A DNA stretch of 32,797 nt. Source: Bacillus sp. M6-12 (GTDB lineage Bacteria; Bacillota; Bacilli; Bacillales; DSM-1321). Within the stretch, counting starts at the first letter, position 1. Every line of letters starts with the position of its first letter. The notes below the pieces were generated by a model. It made no database searches. It saw only the letters and a program-made list of their open reading frames with translations, and was not told where the DNA came from. Shown piece after piece: positions 1 through 10,735 of the stretch. The DNA is taken from positions 1 through 32,797 of the forward strand of contig NZ_PGVF01000010.1 of NCBI RefSeq assembly GCF_002860285.1. The letters are read 5' to 3'. Position numbers and translations under genes: made by a program.

Positions 1-18
1 AGTAGGACGTTGCCAGGC
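1..18 (+). rRNA. rrf: 3' end of a 5S rRNA gene (partial)
   Basis: The first 18 bases match the conserved 3' end of Bacillus 5S rRNA (AGTAGGACG followed by TTGCCAGGC), which pairs with the missing 5' end. The rest of the rRNA operon would lie to the left. A tRNA gene following directly supports an rrn-trn arrangement. The fragment is very short, so the call rests on family knowledge. Confidence 0.7.
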
Positions 19-29
19 ATAAATTATAT

Positions 30-53
30 TTATTATCGTCGCGGGGTGGAGCA
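30..53 (+). repeat. 24-bp direct repeat containing the first 14 bases of the initiator tRNA
   Basis: Bases 30-53 are identical to bases 171-194. The second copy holds ten bases before the tRNA and its first 14 bases (positions 181-194). The first copy stops there and runs into unrelated sequence, so it is a tRNA 5' fragment and not a gene. The copies are 141 bp apart, which suggests a duplication or an old insertion in the 5S-tRNA spacer. Confidence 0.85.
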
Positions 54-180
54 ACGGGCAATGCTTCATCGAATCTGCTGCGAGTTGTACCGATCGAACC
101 GCTGCTTGAATAAGCTTCAGAGAATCGGGACAGTCCAAGAAAGACATAGCTCATAAACCAAATAAATTTGTTATTATCGT

Positions 181-254
<74 letters not shown>

Positions 255-259
255 TCAGC

Positions 260-290
260 AAGAGGTGGAACGAGGTTCCGCCTCTTTTTT
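260..290 (+). terminator. Intrinsic terminator of the rRNA/tRNA unit
   Basis: A 12-bp stem (260-271 with 275-286, one G-U pair, 3-base loop) is followed directly by a run of T. It sits six bases after the tRNA. Confidence 0.9.
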
Positions 291-515
291 GTATATAAAT
301 AACATCTATTTGATGAATATAGGCTTTATTATATAGGCTCTATTATAAATGTGGTGGTCAAGGCAGTTGTAAAAAGGCCAAATAAAATAACAGGGATCTC
401 TTTAAGAACTCAAGCATTACCGAGATACTCAGGAAACTTCATCTATGCATTCTATCATTTGGTATAGTTTGTTTATCATCCTGAAAAAGAGTAAACTACA
501 TATATGGATATTCTC
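291..515. other. AT-rich spacer without a gene
   Basis: No open frame with a credible ribosome site is visible. In B. subtilis, as I remember it, thiL lies between the tRNA cluster and tsaE; no remnant of it can be recognised here. The only structure is an imperfect direct repeat around 320-350 (ATAGGCT-TATTATA). Confidence 0.5.
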
Positions 516-546
516 CCTTAGGATTTACTTTTTCCTAAGGTTTTTT
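516..546 (+). terminator. Terminator-like hairpin just before tsaE
   Basis: CCTTAGGA (516-523) pairs with TCCTAAGG (533-540) and is followed by seven T. It ends about 35 bases before the tsaE start. No gene of its own lies upstream, so it is either the terminator of a lost gene or an attenuator in the tsaE leader. Confidence 0.75.
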
Positions 547-581
547 AAATAAAAATTAGGTTATTAATAATGGGTGATACA

Positions 582-1037
582 ATGAATGACTTTGAGATTA
601 TTTGCCATGGCGAAGAGGAAACAAGGGGTTTTGCAGCCAGACTGGCTGATAAGCTGGTTCCGGGCGATGTCATTGCCCTGGAGGGAGACTTGGGAGCGGG
701 TAAAACGACTTTTACAAAAGGGCTGGCAAGCGGATTGGGCATTAAACGAAATGTAAACAGTCCCACCTTTACGATTATTAAGGAATATCAGGGGAAGATG
801 CCGCTTTATCATATGGATGTTTATCGGGTGTCTGATGAAGATGAGGACCTGGGGTTTGATGAATACTTTGAGGGTGAAGGAGTTACCGTTATCGAATGGG
901 CTCACCTTATTGAAGAACAGCTGCCTGAGAGCCTATTAACCATTTTTCTTTACCGGCATGATAATGATTCGAGAAGGATTGTTTTAAAGCCGTCAGGGGA
1001 AAGATATGTGAAGTTATGTAAGGAGTTTTTTGAATGA
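582..1037 (+). CDS. tsaE: tRNA t6A biosynthesis ATPase TsaE
   Basis: TsaE is the P-loop ATPase of the TsaBDE complex, which transfers threonylcarbamoyl to A37 of ANN-decoding tRNAs. The Walker A motif GDLGAGKTT sits at residues 35-43, followed by NSPTFTI and an acidic segment with DVYR and EWAHLI, all typical of the family. The length of about 151 residues is normal. Two in-frame starts exist: ATG at 570 has almost no ribosome site, while ATG at 582 has GGGTGAT at the right distance and is preferred. The stop overlaps the tsaB start by four bases, so translation is coupled. It opens the tsaE-tsaB-rimI-tsaD operon. Confidence 0.95.
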   Translation: MNDFEIICHGEEETRGFAARLADKLVPGDVIALEGDLGAGKTTFTKGLASGLGIKRNVNSPTFTIIKEYQGKMPLYHMDVYRVSDEDEDLGFDEYFEGEGVTVIEWAHLIEEQLPESLLTIFLYRHDNDSRRIVLKPSGERYVKLCKEFFE

Positions 1038-1726
1038 AAGCATTAGCTATTGATACTTCTACTTATACGCTTGGTGTTGCCGTTGTTGATGGTGGAAAGG
1101 TTCTTGGGGAATTGATGACCAATCTTACAAAAAACCATTCGGTCCGGGTAATGCCTGCAGTAGAAAACCTTATGAAAGAATGTGGAATTAGGCCTTCTGA
1201 GCTTGAAAAAATCATTGTAGCCAGCGGTCCCGGTTCCTATACTGGAGTCCGCATTGGTGTCACTATTGCGAAGACACTTGCGTGGACACTGAATATTCCA
1301 TTAGCCGGCGTATCAAGTTTAGAAGTGCTTGCGGCGAATGGGAGATATTTTGATGGAATGGTTTCCCCTCTTTTTGATGCGAGAAGGGGACAGGTATATA
1401 CTGGTTTATATTCGTTTCAAAATGGTTATCCAGCCGTGGAAATGCAGGATACAAACATTTTGGCATCAGATTGGGCAAGCAGGCTAAAGGAACTTGATCG
1501 GCCCATTTTATTCTGTGGAAATGATGTAAACATTCATAACGAAACCTTAATTAATATCTTGGGAAATCAGGCTTTCTTTTTGCCGGACCATCTTGGGAAC
1601 CCTAGACCTAGTGAACTGGCTTACATTGGGCTCAAAAAAGAGCCTGTTAACACCCATACATTCGTCCCAAATTATATTCGCCTGGCTGAAGCAGAAGCTA
1701 AATGGCTTGAACAGCAGGGGCGCTAA
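1034..1726 (+). CDS. tsaB: tRNA t6A biosynthesis scaffold protein TsaB
   Basis: TsaB is the catalytically inactive ASKHA-fold partner of TsaD and forms the core dimer of the t6A machinery. The N-terminus [10 protein letters not shown] and the motif SGPGSYTGVRIG (about residues 65-76) are diagnostic. At 230 residues it has the usual length. The start overlaps the tsaE stop (ATGA), and the next gene begins within 12 bases, which fits one operon. Confidence 0.96.
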   Translation: MKALAIDTSTYTLGVAVVDGGKVLGELMTNLTKNHSVRVMPAVENLMKECGIRPSELEKIIVASGPGSYTGVRIGVTIAKTLAWTLNIPLAGVSSLEVLAANGRYFDGMVSPLFDARRGQVYTGLYSFQNGYPAVEMQDTNILASDWASRLKELDRPILFCGNDVNIHNETLINILGNQAFFLPDHLGNPRPSELAYIGLKKEPVNTHTFVPNYIRLAEAEAKWLEQQGR

Positions 1727-1737
1727 ATTTGGAAAAT

Positions 1738-2208
1738 ATGAGGAAAGAAAATCATTCGATGGGTAATACGATGTCGTTTCGCTTTATGACTGAGGAGGAT
1801 ATTGACCAGATCCTTGTAGTAGAAAGAAAGTCATTTACCCTTCCATGGAGCCGGGAAGCCTTTTATAATGAACTGCATCATAACCAATATGCAGTCTACA
1901 TCGTATTAGAAGAAGATGGTGTTATTATTGGCTATTGCGGTGCCTGGATTGTCATAGACGAAGCGCATATTACTAATATTGCAGTGCTGCCGGAGTATAG
2001 GGGACGAAGGCTTGGGGAAGCATTGCTGAGAAAAATGATGGAAATAGCAAAAGGAATGAATGTAATTACTATGACGCTTGAAGTCAGAGTAACAAATATT
2101 GTTGCTCAATCCCTTTATGAGAAACTAGGATTTCAAAGGGGAGGCATCCGGAAAAATTATTATACGGATAACCAGGAAGATGCTATGGTAATGTGGGTGA
2201 ATATATAG
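1738..2208 (+). CDS. rimI: Ribosomal protein alanine N-acetyltransferase RimI family
   Basis: This is a GNAT-fold acetyltransferase. In enterobacteria RimI acetylates the N-terminus of ribosomal protein S18; the Bacillus target is less certain. The acetyl-CoA loop [11 protein letters not shown], the preceding strand ITNIAVLPE and the C-terminal SLYEKLGF ... NYYTDN are all visible. Position between tsaB and tsaD is conserved in Bacilli. The start is unsure: TTG 1729, ATG 1738, ATG 1759 and ATG 1771 are in frame, and the domain itself begins at 1771. The stop TAG shares its last base with the preferred GTG start of tsaD. Confidence 0.92.
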   Translation: MRKENHSMGNTMSFRFMTEEDIDQILVVERKSFTLPWSREAFYNELHHNQYAVYIVLEEDGVIIGYCGAWIVIDEAHITNIAVLPEYRGRRLGEALLRKMMEIAKGMNVITMTLEVRVTNIVAQSLYEKLGFQRGGIRKNYYTDNQEDAMVMWVNI

Positions 2209-3227
2209 TGAAAACAGACCAAATAATTTTAGGAATTGAAACAAGCTGTGACGAGACCGCTGCAGCTATTATTAAAAATGGGCGGGAAATAGTCAGCAAT
2301 GTAGTGGCTTCACAGATCGAAAGCCATAAACGATTTGGAGGAGTAGTCCCGGAAATTGCGTCCCGGCATCATGTGGAGCAAATTACCCTTGTTGTTGAGG
2401 AAGCGCTGAAGCAGGCGGATGTACAATATGAAGATATCGATGCCATAGCCGTAACCGAAGGACCGGGATTAGTAGGTGCCCTGCTGATCGGAGTCAATGC
2501 CGCAAAAGCGATCGCTTTTGCCCATGGCATACCGTTAATTGGTGTTCATCATATTGCAGGCCATATTTATGCTAACCGGCTGATTAAGGAAATGAAGTTT
2601 CCGCTTCTTTCCCTGGTTGTTTCAGGAGGCCATACTGAGCTTGTTTTAATGGAGGAGCGTGGATCATTTAAGGTTATCGGAGAAACGAGGGACGATGCTG
2701 CGGGTGAGGCTTATGATAAAGTAGCGCGGACATTGAATCTTCCATATCCGGGTGGGCCGCATATTGACCGGCTTGCTCAAGAAGGCCAGCCTTCTATTAA
2801 ACTGCCCAGAGCCTGGCTGGAAGAGGGATCATATGATTTTAGCTTTAGCGGCTTAAAATCGGCTGTAATCAATACGCTTCACAATGCTGAACAGCGAGGA
2901 GAAACGATTGCTCCTGAGGATTTGGCAGCGAGTTTTCAAAGCAGTGTAATTGAAGTATTAACCGCAAAGACCGTTCAGGCCGCAAAACAATATGAGGTAA
3001 AACAAGTATTATTGGCTGGAGGTGTTGCGGCCAATAAAGGACTTCGCCAGGCTTTAACCGAACAATTCGGCGAGATGGAGAATGTCGAGCTCATTATCCC
3101 TCCGCTAAGTCTTTGTACTGATAATGCTGCAATGATTGCTGCGGCTGGCAGTGTACTTTTTGAAAAAGGAAAAAGATCAGGCATGGACTTGAACGGAAAT
3201 CCGGGATTGGATCTGGAAAGTCAATAA
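2208..3227 (+). CDS. tsaD: tRNA N6-threonylcarbamoyladenosine transferase TsaD
   Basis: TsaD is the catalytic subunit that joins threonylcarbamoyl-AMP to A37 of t[17 protein letters not shown] at the N-terminus, the metal-binding [12 protein letters not shown], the SGGHTELV loop, GEAYDKVAR and the C-terminal [11 protein letters not shown] are all present, so the protein should be active. GTG at 2208 is the likely start because its ribosome site GGGTGA (2195-2200) is well placed; an in-frame GTG at 2193 would add five residues and lacks one. It is the last gene of the operon. This gene is also known as gcp or ydiE. Confidence 0.96.
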   Translation: MKTDQIILGIETSCDETAAAIIKNGREIVSNVVASQIESHKRFGGVVPEIASRHHVEQITLVVEEALKQADVQYEDIDAIAVTEGPGLVGALLIGVNAAKAIAFAHGIPLIGVHHIAGHIYANRLIKEMKFPLLSLVVSGGHTELVLMEERGSFKVIGETRDDAAGEAYDKVARTLNLPYPGGPHIDRLAQEGQPSIKLPRAWLEEGSYDFSFSGLKSAVINTLHNAEQRGETIAPEDLAASFQSSVIEVLTAKTVQAAKQYEVKQVLLAGGVAANKGLRQALTEQFGEMENVELIIPPLSLCTDNAAMIAAAGSVLFEKGKRSGMDLNGNPGLDLESQ

Positions 3228-3251
3228 AGCACAGAATATTTAGAAGCCAGT

Positions 3252-3282
3252 AGCCTTCCCATGCAAAAGGGAAGGCTTTTTT
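3252..3282 (+). terminator. Terminator of the tsaE-tsaD operon
   Basis: AGCCTTCCC (3252-3260) pairs with GGGAAGGCT (3269-3277) and is followed by T6. Confidence 0.93.
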
Positions 3283-3308
3283 AATCACTATAAAATGACA
3301 GAAAATTT

Positions 3309-3476
3309 TGTGGATAACTTATAGAGTTTGATTCGAATGAAATGTGCATAACTAATTTTTATGTTGATAAGTAATGTTTTTCTTGTGGATAATGTGGAAA
3401 AGTCGTTAGAAAGTTAGTAATTCAAGACACTAAGTGTGGATAAAAACGTGGATAAGGGGGTATTTGCTGTGAATAA
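3309..3476 (+). promoter_or_regulatory. DnaA-box cluster in the tsaD-ydiF gap
   Basis: Exact DnaA boxes TGTGGATAA (TTATCCACA on the other strand) occur at 3309-3317, 3384-3392 and 3435-3443. One-mismatch boxes occur at 3343 (TGTGCATAA), 3362 (TGTTGATAA), 3393 (TGTGGAAAA), 3447 (CGTGGATAA) and 3468 (TGTGAATAA). All eight have the same orientation within 168 bp. Neither tsaD nor ydiF reads through this stretch; both end before it. Clusters like this outside oriC are known in B. subtilis, where they titrate DnaA. Confidence 0.8.
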
Positions 3477-3496
3477 AATTATTTTAAAAAAGTAGT

Positions 3497-3524
3497 AAAA
3501 AAGGACTGGTTTGATAGCCAGTCC
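3497..3524 (-). terminator. Terminator of ydiF
   Basis: On the minus strand GGACTGG (3524-3518) pairs with CCAGTCC (3509-3503), followed by six T. Confidence 0.9.
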
Positions 3525-3550
3525 ATAGTTAGTTATCATATTACTAGCAT

Positions 3551-5482
3551 TTATTCCGCAGCCATTTCCTCTAGTTCAGTCCATTCTTCAATAAGCTGAT
3601 CAAGCTGAAGCTGGGATTTTTCCAAATCGGCGTTAATTTCCAGCACTTTTTCATGATTTTGAAAAATTTCGGGCTTACAGAGGAGGTCATTCCATTCTTT
3701 AATGGTGACTTCCAAATTTTCCATTTCTGTTTCGATTTCTTCTAATCGGCGCTTTCGCTGTCGTTCCTTCTTCTTCGCTTCTTTATCAATTTTAAAGGTA
3801 CTTTTATCCTCGACTTGCTGAACAGCTGAAGGGTTAAGCTGCTTTTCAAGCTCCAGAAGTTCAGCCTGTTCTTGTTTTTTCATCAGATAATAGTCATAAT
3901 CGCCCAGGAATTCTTCAGCTCCGTTGCCGGAAAGCTCAACCACCTTTGTGGCAATGCGGTTAATAAAATAACGGTCATGCGATACAAAAAGGATGGTGCC
4001 CGGGTAATCGATTAAGGCGTTTTCCAGAACAATTTTACTGTCGAGGTCCAAATGGTTTGTAGGCTCGTCCAGAATTAAAAAATTACCCTTTTCCAGCATC
4101 ATTTTTGCGAGAGCGAGCCTGGCCTTTTCACCGCCGCTTAATGCTGAAACAGTTTTTAGCACATCATCTCCTGAAAACAGGAAGTTACCAAGCACTGTCC
4201 GGATCTCTTTCTCCGGCTTTAAAGGATGCTCGTCCCATAATTCATTTAGAACTCTTTTATTTGATTCAAGCTTTGCCTGTTCCTGATCATAATAGCTAAC
4301 CATTACATTGGTTCCGAATTTGAAGCCGCCATCCAAGGAAGGCAAAAAATTCATCAGAGTTTTTAATAGAGTTGATTTTCCCACTCCATTTGGTCCAACA
4401 AGGGCAATACTATCACCCTTTGTAATTCTCATGGCGAGATTGCGTGATACAGGCTGGCTGTTATATCCGATTGTGAGGCCATTAATATTTAGGACTTCAT
4501 TACCGCTTTGCTTTTCTATTTCAAATGAAAAGGAAGCTGACTTCTCATCGCCCTGGGGCCTGTCCATTATCTGGATTTTATCCAATTGCTTCTGCCTGCT
4601 TTGGGCCCGTTTAGTAGTTGAGGCCCGGGCAATATTTTTTTGGACAAAATCACGAAGCTTTTCAATTTCTTCCTGCTGTTTCTCGAATTGCTTCATGTCT
4701 CGTTCATAGTCCTCTGCTTTCCTCTCCAGATAGCGGCTATAGTTTCCTGGATACTTCTTAATGTTATGCCGGGAAAGCTCATAAACCTGATTGACTACTT
4801 TATCAAGGAAATAACGGTCATGGGAGACAATTAAAACGGCTCCGTGGTATCCCTGCAGATATTGTTCGAGCCATGAAAGAGTTTCGATATCCAGGTGGTT
4901 CGTAGGTTCATCCAGAATCAGAATATCCGGCTTGGTCAGCAATAGCTTACCAAGGGCAAGCCTAGTCTTTTGGCCGCCGCTTAAGGAGGAGATCAGGGTA
5001 GCTGGAGGATATTCAGCAAACTGCAGACCGTGTAAAACCGAGCGGATATCTGCTTCATATTGATAACCGCCATTCTCCTTGAAGCTTACTTGAAGCTCAT
5101 CATATTCCTTTAGGATTCGGTTGTAGCGCTCCTCGTTTTCAAAAACCGAGGGATCCGCCATCGACATTTCCAGACGTCGTAACTCTTGTTCCTGGGAGAT
5201 GAGCAGGGAAAAAACAGTCAGCATTTCCTCCCAAATAGTTAGTTCGGATTCAAGGCCTGTGTTTTGGGCAAGATAGCCAATCGAAACCCCTTTTGGCTTC
5301 ATGATTTCGCCGCCATCATGGGAAAGCTGGCCGGCAATAATCTTTAAAAGGGTGGATTTTCCGGCTCCATTGCGGCCGACTAAGGCAACCCTGTCCCGAT
5401 TTTGTACTTCCAATTTTATATTGGATAAAATAAGCTCAGCGCCATAGTATTTTGATAAAGAATTTATTTGTAAAAGAATCAT
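3551..5482 (-). CDS. ydiF: ABC-F family ATPase YdiF
   Basis: This is a soluble twin-ATPase ABC-F protein, a group that acts on the ribosome rather than as a membrane transporter. Walker A motifs GRNGAGKST and GPNGVGKST, signatures SLSGGQKTRLALGK and ALSGGEKARLALAK, and two copies of LILDEPTNHLD mark the two ATPase domains. Between them is the charged linker (about residues 240-320) that in relatives reaches the peptidyl-transferase site. A coiled-coil C-terminus rich in Lys and Glu follows. There is no membrane segment. An upstream in-frame GTG at 5491 exists, but the GAGGTGA site fits the ATG at 5482. The length of 643 residues is usual. Confidence 0.95.
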   Translation of the reverse strand: MILLQINSLSKYYGAELILSNIKLEVQNRDRVALVGRNGAGKSTLLKIIAGQLSHDGGEIMKPKGVSIGYLAQNTGLESELTIWEEMLTVFSLLISQEQELRRLEMSMADPSVFENEERYNRILKEYDELQVSFKENGGYQYEADIRSVLHGLQFAEYPPATLISSLSGGQKTRLALGKLLLTKPDILILDEPTNHLDIETLSWLEQYLQGYHGAVLIVSHDRYFLDKVVNQVYELSRHNIKKYPGNYSRYLERKAEDYERDMKQFEKQQEEIEKLRDFVQKNIARASTTKRAQSRQKQLDKIQIMDRPQGDEKSASFSFEIEKQSGNEVLNINGLTIGYNSQPVSRNLAMRITKGDSIALVGPNGVGKSTLLKTLMNFLPSLDGGFKFGTNVMVSYYDQEQAKLESNKRVLNELWDEHPLKPEKEIRTVLGNFLFSGDDVLKTVSALSGGEKARLALAKMMLEKGNFLILDEPTNHLDLDSKIVLENALIDYPGTILFVSHDRYFINRIATKVVELSGNGAEEFLGDYDYYLMKKQEQAELLELEKQLNPSAVQQVEDKSTFKIDKEAKKKERQRKRRLEEIETEMENLEVTIKEWNDLLCKPEIFQNHEKVLEINADLEKSQLQLDQLIEEWTELEEMAAE

Positions 5483-5625
5483 TATTTTCACCTCAGGTCA
5501 CGATAATTATAGTGTAACATGGATTTCATTCATTATCAGCATAGACGGCCCTTATGTGAAAAACGATACAAACTTACACACAAACAGGGAAAAATAGTGT
5601 ATTATCAGAGTAAGAGGTGTTTATG

Positions 5626-6135
5626 ATGGCTGAATTTACACATTTTAATGAGCAAGGCAGGGCTAAGATGGTGGACGTGAGCCACAAACCCGAAACAGTC
5701 CGCACCGCCAGTGCACGGTCAAGTATTTTGCTGACCGGAGAAATCTATGAAAAAATTACAAACCAAACCATGAAAAAAGGCGATGTGCTTGCCGTTGCTC
5801 AAGTAGCAGGAATCATGGCTTGTAAAAATACATCTTCTATCATTCCGATGTGCCATCCCATACCGATTCAAGGAATAAATATTTCGTTTGACTGGGAGAA
5901 AGAGGATAATGGCTACAGGCTGAACATAACTGCTTCAGCGAAAACCAAAGGGAGCACCGGTATTGAAATGGAAGCGCTAACAGCGGCTTCAGCTGCAGCG
6001 CTGACTGTTTATGATATGTGTAAGGCCGTAGATAAAGCAATGATTATCGGGCCAACTTATTTGCTTGAAAAAACAGGCGGGGTATCAAGTCCTGATTATA
6101 AACGACAAGTAAAAGAGAGCGAACAAATAGAGTAA
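5626..6135 (+). CDS. moaC: Cyclic pyranopterin monophosphate synthase MoaC
   Basis: MoaC converts the MoaA product into cyclic pyranopterin monophosphate, an early step of molybdenum cofactor synthesis. Family signatures are visible: [14 protein letters not shown], the MCHP motif around residue 75, and [26 protein letters not shown] with the catalytic lysines. ATG at 5626 follows AAGAGGTG at 5612-5619 with suitable spacing; ATG 5623 is the alternative. It is divergent from ydiF and lies upstream of rex, as in B. subtilis. No other Mo-cofactor gene is in the window. Confidence 0.95.
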   Translation: MAEFTHFNEQGRAKMVDVSHKPETVRTASARSSILLTGEIYEKITNQTMKKGDVLAVAQVAGIMACKNTSSIIPMCHPIPIQGINISFDWEKEDNGYRLNITASAKTKGSTGIEMEALTAASAAALTVYDMCKAVDKAMIIGPTYLLEKTGGVSSPDYKRQVKESEQIE

Positions 6136-6172
6136 AGATTATAAAGATATTAGGAATTGTGAGGGGAGAAAT

Positions 6173-6859
6173 ATGAGCCAGGAACAAATAAAAATACCTC
6201 AGGCGACAGCCAAGAGACTTCCTTTATACTATCGTTTCCTGAAAAACTTGCATTCGTCAGGAAAGCAAAGAGTGTCATCTGCTGAACTAAGTGAAGCGGT
6301 TAAGGTAGATTCGGCCACAATCAGAAGGGACTTTTCGTATTTTGGAGCTCTAGGGAAAAAGGGATATGGGTATAACGTAAACTATTTGCTCTCTTTTTTC
6401 AGAAAGACATTGGACCAGGATGAATTAACAAAAGTGGCCCTGATAGGTGTAGGTAATTTAGGTACTGCTTTTTTGAACTATAATTTTTTGAAAAACAACA
6501 ACACCAAGATTGAACTAGCTTTTGACGTAGATGAGCAAAAGGTTGGAACTATAATAGGCGACGTGCCTGTTTATCATATGGATGAAATTGAGGAAAGATT
6601 GCATGAGTCCGATATCTCAGTAGCTATCCTGACTGTTCCTGCTGCGGTGGCGCAGCCGATTACAGACCGCCTCGTTCAGTCGCATATAAAGGGAATCCTT
6701 AACTTCACGCCGGCACGCCTAAATGTGCCTCAGAAGATCAGGATCCATCATATTGATCTGGCAGTAGAACTCCAGTCACTTGTTTATTTCTTAAAGCATT
6801 ACCCGATCATGGAAGAGGATCAACAGCACATACTGGCTGAAAATGAACTTTTACGATAA
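6173..6859 (+). CDS. rex: Redox-sensing transcriptional repressor Rex
   Basis: Rex senses the NADH/NAD+ ratio and represses fermentation and respiration genes. The N-terminal winged helix holds [24 protein letters not shown]; the Rossmann motif [16 protein letters not shown] follows near residues 88-103; and the C-terminal helix with LVYFLKHYP makes the domain-swapped dimer. At 228 residues it has the usual length (B. subtilis Rex is 215). A strong site GAGGGGAGAA precedes the ATG. Confidence 0.96.
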   Translation: MSQEQIKIPQATAKRLPLYYRFLKNLHSSGKQRVSSAELSEAVKVDSATIRRDFSYFGALGKKGYGYNVNYLLSFFRKTLDQDELTKVALIGVGNLGTAFLNYNFLKNNNTKIELAFDVDEQKVGTIIGDVPVYHMDEIEERLHESDISVAILTVPAAVAQPITDRLVQSHIKGILNFTPARLNVPQKIRIHHIDLAVELQSLVYFLKHYPIMEEDQQHILAENELLR

Positions 6860-6869
6860 AAGGAAAAAG

Positions 6870-6903
6870 ACAGGGCCCGCTTATGGAAGCAGGCCCTGTT
6901 TTT
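6870..6903 (+). terminator. Terminator of rex
   Basis: ACAGGGCC (6870-6877) pairs with GGCCCTGT (6892-6899), followed by T5. Confidence 0.92.
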
Positions 6904-7010
6904 CATATAAGAATAAGAAATAGCTTTTTTAAACCAGTACATATGTCTGGCCAGGGAGCTTGCGTTCTTCTTGCAAGGTAAGAAAGTATAACTTTTTTAA
7001 CAAGTACAGA

Positions 7011-7184
7011 TGTCTAGCTTCAGCGCCCAGCCCCGACGCACAGGACGTGCTAGTGCCGGCGGCGCCACAGGACGTGGCGTTCTAAGCCGGCCTCGAGTGT
7101 TGTAACCAAGTGCCGTGACAACCTTGGTCATAAGCCAATCACTTCGGAAGGCAGAAAGCGCCTTCCGCTTGCGCTTTTCTTTCG
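7011..7184. repeat. GC-rich interspersed palindromic repeat, Bacillus type
   Basis: This GC-rich, non-coding block lies in an AT-rich spacer. It begins TGTCTAGCTTCAGCGCC and ends near GCGCTTTTCTTTCG, the ends I know from a repeat family scattered through Bacillus genomes. It folds into several hairpins: CGCCAC/GTGGCG and GCAC/GTGC share an AGGA loop, CCGGC/GCCGG encloses the former, and GGAAGGC/GCCTTCC closes the right part. The function is unknown to me. Confidence 0.7.
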
Positions 7185-7192
7185 AAAACTTA

Positions 7193-7393
7193 TTATTTTT
7201 TCTTAACAGATGCAATTTTCCTGTGGAGCAGGATCATGCGGATGCCAGACCCGAAATCCATGGTAGCAAGCAGGACGAGGAAATAAGAGAAAAATCCCCA
7301 ACCTGACCTATTTACATTTTGGATGGCGAGCAAAACAAATAAAGTCCCCAGAACTAAGTACATAATTCCTGATGTTAGGGGTGAACGTTTCAT
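7193..7393 (-). CDS. ydiK: Small membrane protein YdiK
   Basis: The 66-residue protein has two predicted membrane helices (about residues 9-25 and 30-50) and a basic tail ending in KKK. It overlaps the end of the protease gene upstream by four bases, so the two are translated together. Position and size match YdiK of B. subtilis; its function is not known. The tatAy-tatCy pair that I remember between rex and ydiK in B. subtilis is not here. Confidence 0.85.
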   Translation of the reverse strand: MKRSPLTSGIMYLVLGTLFVLLAIQNVNRSGWGFFSYFLVLLATMDFGSGIRMILLHRKIASVKKK

Positions 7394-8124
7394 ATAAACC
7401 CTCCAATAAAGCTTTGTACCTTTTCCATATCATTCATCATCTTTTCTATATCGTCCTTAAATGTAAGCTGAATGAGCACAACGACTGTATTCATCGTTAC
7501 GTGGGCAAAAATCGGTACTAAAATCCGTTTTGTTTTTACATAAAGAAATGCAAAGGTAAAGCCCATGGCCGAATATAAGATAATATGGACCAGCTCAAAA
7601 TGGGCAATTCCAAAAATGATGGAACTGAGCAACGCTGAAATAAAGAAGTTAAATCGTTTATAAAGCTCTCCAAAAATAATCTTTCTGAAAATGATTTCTT
7701 CCAGTATAGGACCGACAATCGAAGTGACGACCATGACGAGTGGCACTTGCTCAATCAGGGAGACGATTTGCTGGGTATTTTCCGAACCCGGTTTGATTCC
7801 CAGAGCTAATTCTATGGCTCCAGCAGCATACTGAGAGAAGAAAGCAAGGAATACACCCCCGATAGCCCAAAGGACGGCTGAAGAAATGGGAACCCCATTC
7901 CTTTTATCAATGGTTTCTTTCATTTCCCTGCGAAGTAACAGCAGAACTATTGAAATCGTGATGAAGAAGCTGATGACTATCCAGTACGCCCCTGATTTCA
8001 CCTGAAGTTCTTTAGCCGGGATATCTGTAAACGAACCTATAAGCATAAACAGCGGGTAGGCTATTAAGCTGGACAAATGCATGCCAACATAAGCGATAAT
8101 AATAATCCAGTACTCTCTTTTCAA
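7390..8124 (-). CDS. ydiL: CPBP-family intramembrane protease YdiL
   Basis: This is a multi-pass membrane protein with the CPBP (CAAX protease and bacteriocin-processing) signature: an EExxxR-type segment in GPILEEIIFRKIIFGELYKR near residues 140-160, followed by FGIAHFELVH with a conserved His and a later HVTMNT His. Family members are related to Rce1-type CAAX proteases; the substrate of this one is unknown. It has about seven hydrophobic segments and 244 residues, as usual. The gene is first in a two-gene unit with ydiK and is convergent with rex. Confidence 0.92.
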   Translation of the reverse strand: MKREYWIIIIAYVGMHLSSLIAYPLFMLIGSFTDIPAKELQVKSGAYWIVISFFITISIVLLLLRREMKETIDKRNGVPISSAVLWAIGGVFLAFFSQYAAGAIELALGIKPGSENTQQIVSLIEQVPLVMVVTSIVGPILEEIIFRKIIFGELYKRFNFFISALLSSIIFGIAHFELVHIILYSAMGFTFAFLYVKTKRILVPIFAHVTMNTVVVLIQLTFKDDIEKMMNDMEKVQSFIGGFI

Positions 8125-8357
8125 AGATGGAGTCTCCTTTTTCTAATTAATCGAGCGCTATTTATGGGAAAAAGTGTGCAGATAAAATAAGCGGGATAAA
8201 CATCATTAATTAATCCCATACTTGTAAAGGTTATCAAATGTCAGCCTGAAACTCCATTCCTACATACTGAATCTCCGTTATTTTTAGTAAAAAACCCTGC
8301 CATTTAAGTATTCCCTAACACTTTCGGAAAAAGAGCGAAAATTTTTTATCAAGATAC

Positions 8358-8389
8358 TTGCAAAACTTGGATGAATTATTTAATATAAT
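8358..8389 (+). promoter_or_regulatory. Probable sigma-A promoter of groESL
   Basis: TTGCAA (8358-8363) can serve as -35 with TAATAT (8381-8386, spacer 17) or TATAAT (8384-8389, spacer 20) as -10. The CIRCE operator follows immediately. The exact hexamers are uncertain. Confidence 0.65.
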
Positions 8390-8397
8390 AATTGGTG

Positions 8398-8424
8398 TTA
8401 GCACTCGACGGTGATGAGTGCTAA
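8398..8424 (+). promoter_or_regulatory. CIRCE operator (HrcA site) of groESL
   Basis: A perfect CIRCE inverted repeat, TTAGCACTC - 9 bases - GAGTGCTAA, lies between the promoter and groES. It is the binding site of the heat-shock repressor HrcA. Confidence 0.98.
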
Positions 8425-8463
8425 TAAATGAAAATTTACACACATATGAGGAGGTCGTTTCAC

Positions 8464-8748
8464 TTGTTAAAACCATTAGGTGATCGCGTAATTATTCAAC
8501 TAGTTGAATCCGAAGAAAAAACTGCAAGCGGTATTGTATTGCCGGACACTGCAAAAGAAAAGCCGCAAGAAGGCAAGATTGTAGCTGTTGGTACAGGACG
8601 TGTGCTTGACAATGGTGAGCGTGTTGCTTTAGAGGTTTCAGAAGGCGATACTATTATCTTCTCAAAATATGCTGGTACTGAAGTGAAATATGAAGGCAGT
8701 GAATACTTAATTTTACGTGAAAGCGACATTTTAGCCATTATCGGCTAA
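8464..8748 (+). CDS. groES: Co-chaperonin GroES
   Basis: GroES caps the GroEL ring during protein folding. The start is TTG at 8464 with GAGGAGG eight bases upstream; this gives the standard 94 residues beginning LKPLGDRV. An ATG at 8428 would add 12 residues that no family member has. The mobile loop ([20 protein letters not shown]) and the ending [14 protein letters not shown] are typical. It is co-transcribed with groEL 70 bases downstream and controlled by CIRCE. Confidence 0.98.
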   Translation: MLKPLGDRVIIQLVESEEKTASGIVLPDTAKEKPQEGKIVAVGTGRVLDNGERVALEVSEGDTIIFSKYAGTEVKYEGSEYLILRESDILAIIG

Positions 8749-8791
8749 GCTTTCAATTCAAACATACTTAACAGAACACCAAAAAAACTAA

Positions 8792-10456
<1,665 letters not shown>

Positions 10457-10562
10457 ACATCATAAAGCCTTAATATATAGGGGGGGTTAAGTGGGTATAA
10501 TTGCTCATACTTTTACTCATAGTAAGCAAAAAATGCTCACTTTTTTCACAAAACCCATCTTA

Positions 10563-10715
10563 TCAGAGAAGGTCTTTCATCAGTTCACTGAACTGGTGGG
10601 AGGCCTTTTCTTCATTGTTGGCAGTGTATGAGCAGAAACATCATAGTTCCATTAATGCTGAATGTCTTGAATTCTCCTTAATCTCCTATACTGCTACACC
10701 TGCTTCAATCAAAAG
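10563..10715 (-). pseudogene. Tyrosine integrase, decayed C-terminal remnant 1
   Basis: Reading leftward, the frame gives LLIEAGVAV, a stop and EIK, then a gap, then EKASHQFSELMKDLL and a stop. This is the C-terminus of a phage-type tyrosine recombinase, as seen by comparison with the better preserved remnant at 25599. The segment with the catalytic Tyr is lost or frameshifted. It reads toward groEL, as expected for an integrase next to its attachment site. Confidence 0.7.
10569..10611 (+). terminator. Probable groESL terminator embedded in the integrase remnant
   Basis: A 19-bp stem (10569-10587 with 10589-10607, four G-U pairs) is followed by TTTTC. It is the first terminator-like structure after groEL, about 115 bases from the stop. 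The same bases code for the integrase tail on the other strand. Confidence 0.75.
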
Positions 10716-10735
10716 GGACAAGTGAAGAGTTATGA

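Noticed and set aside
3309..3476. A CRISPR-like or satellite repeat array
   Set aside because: The repeats are nine bases long, unevenly spaced, and match the DnaA box; no spacer-repeat regularity exists. No CRISPR array was seen anywhere in the window.
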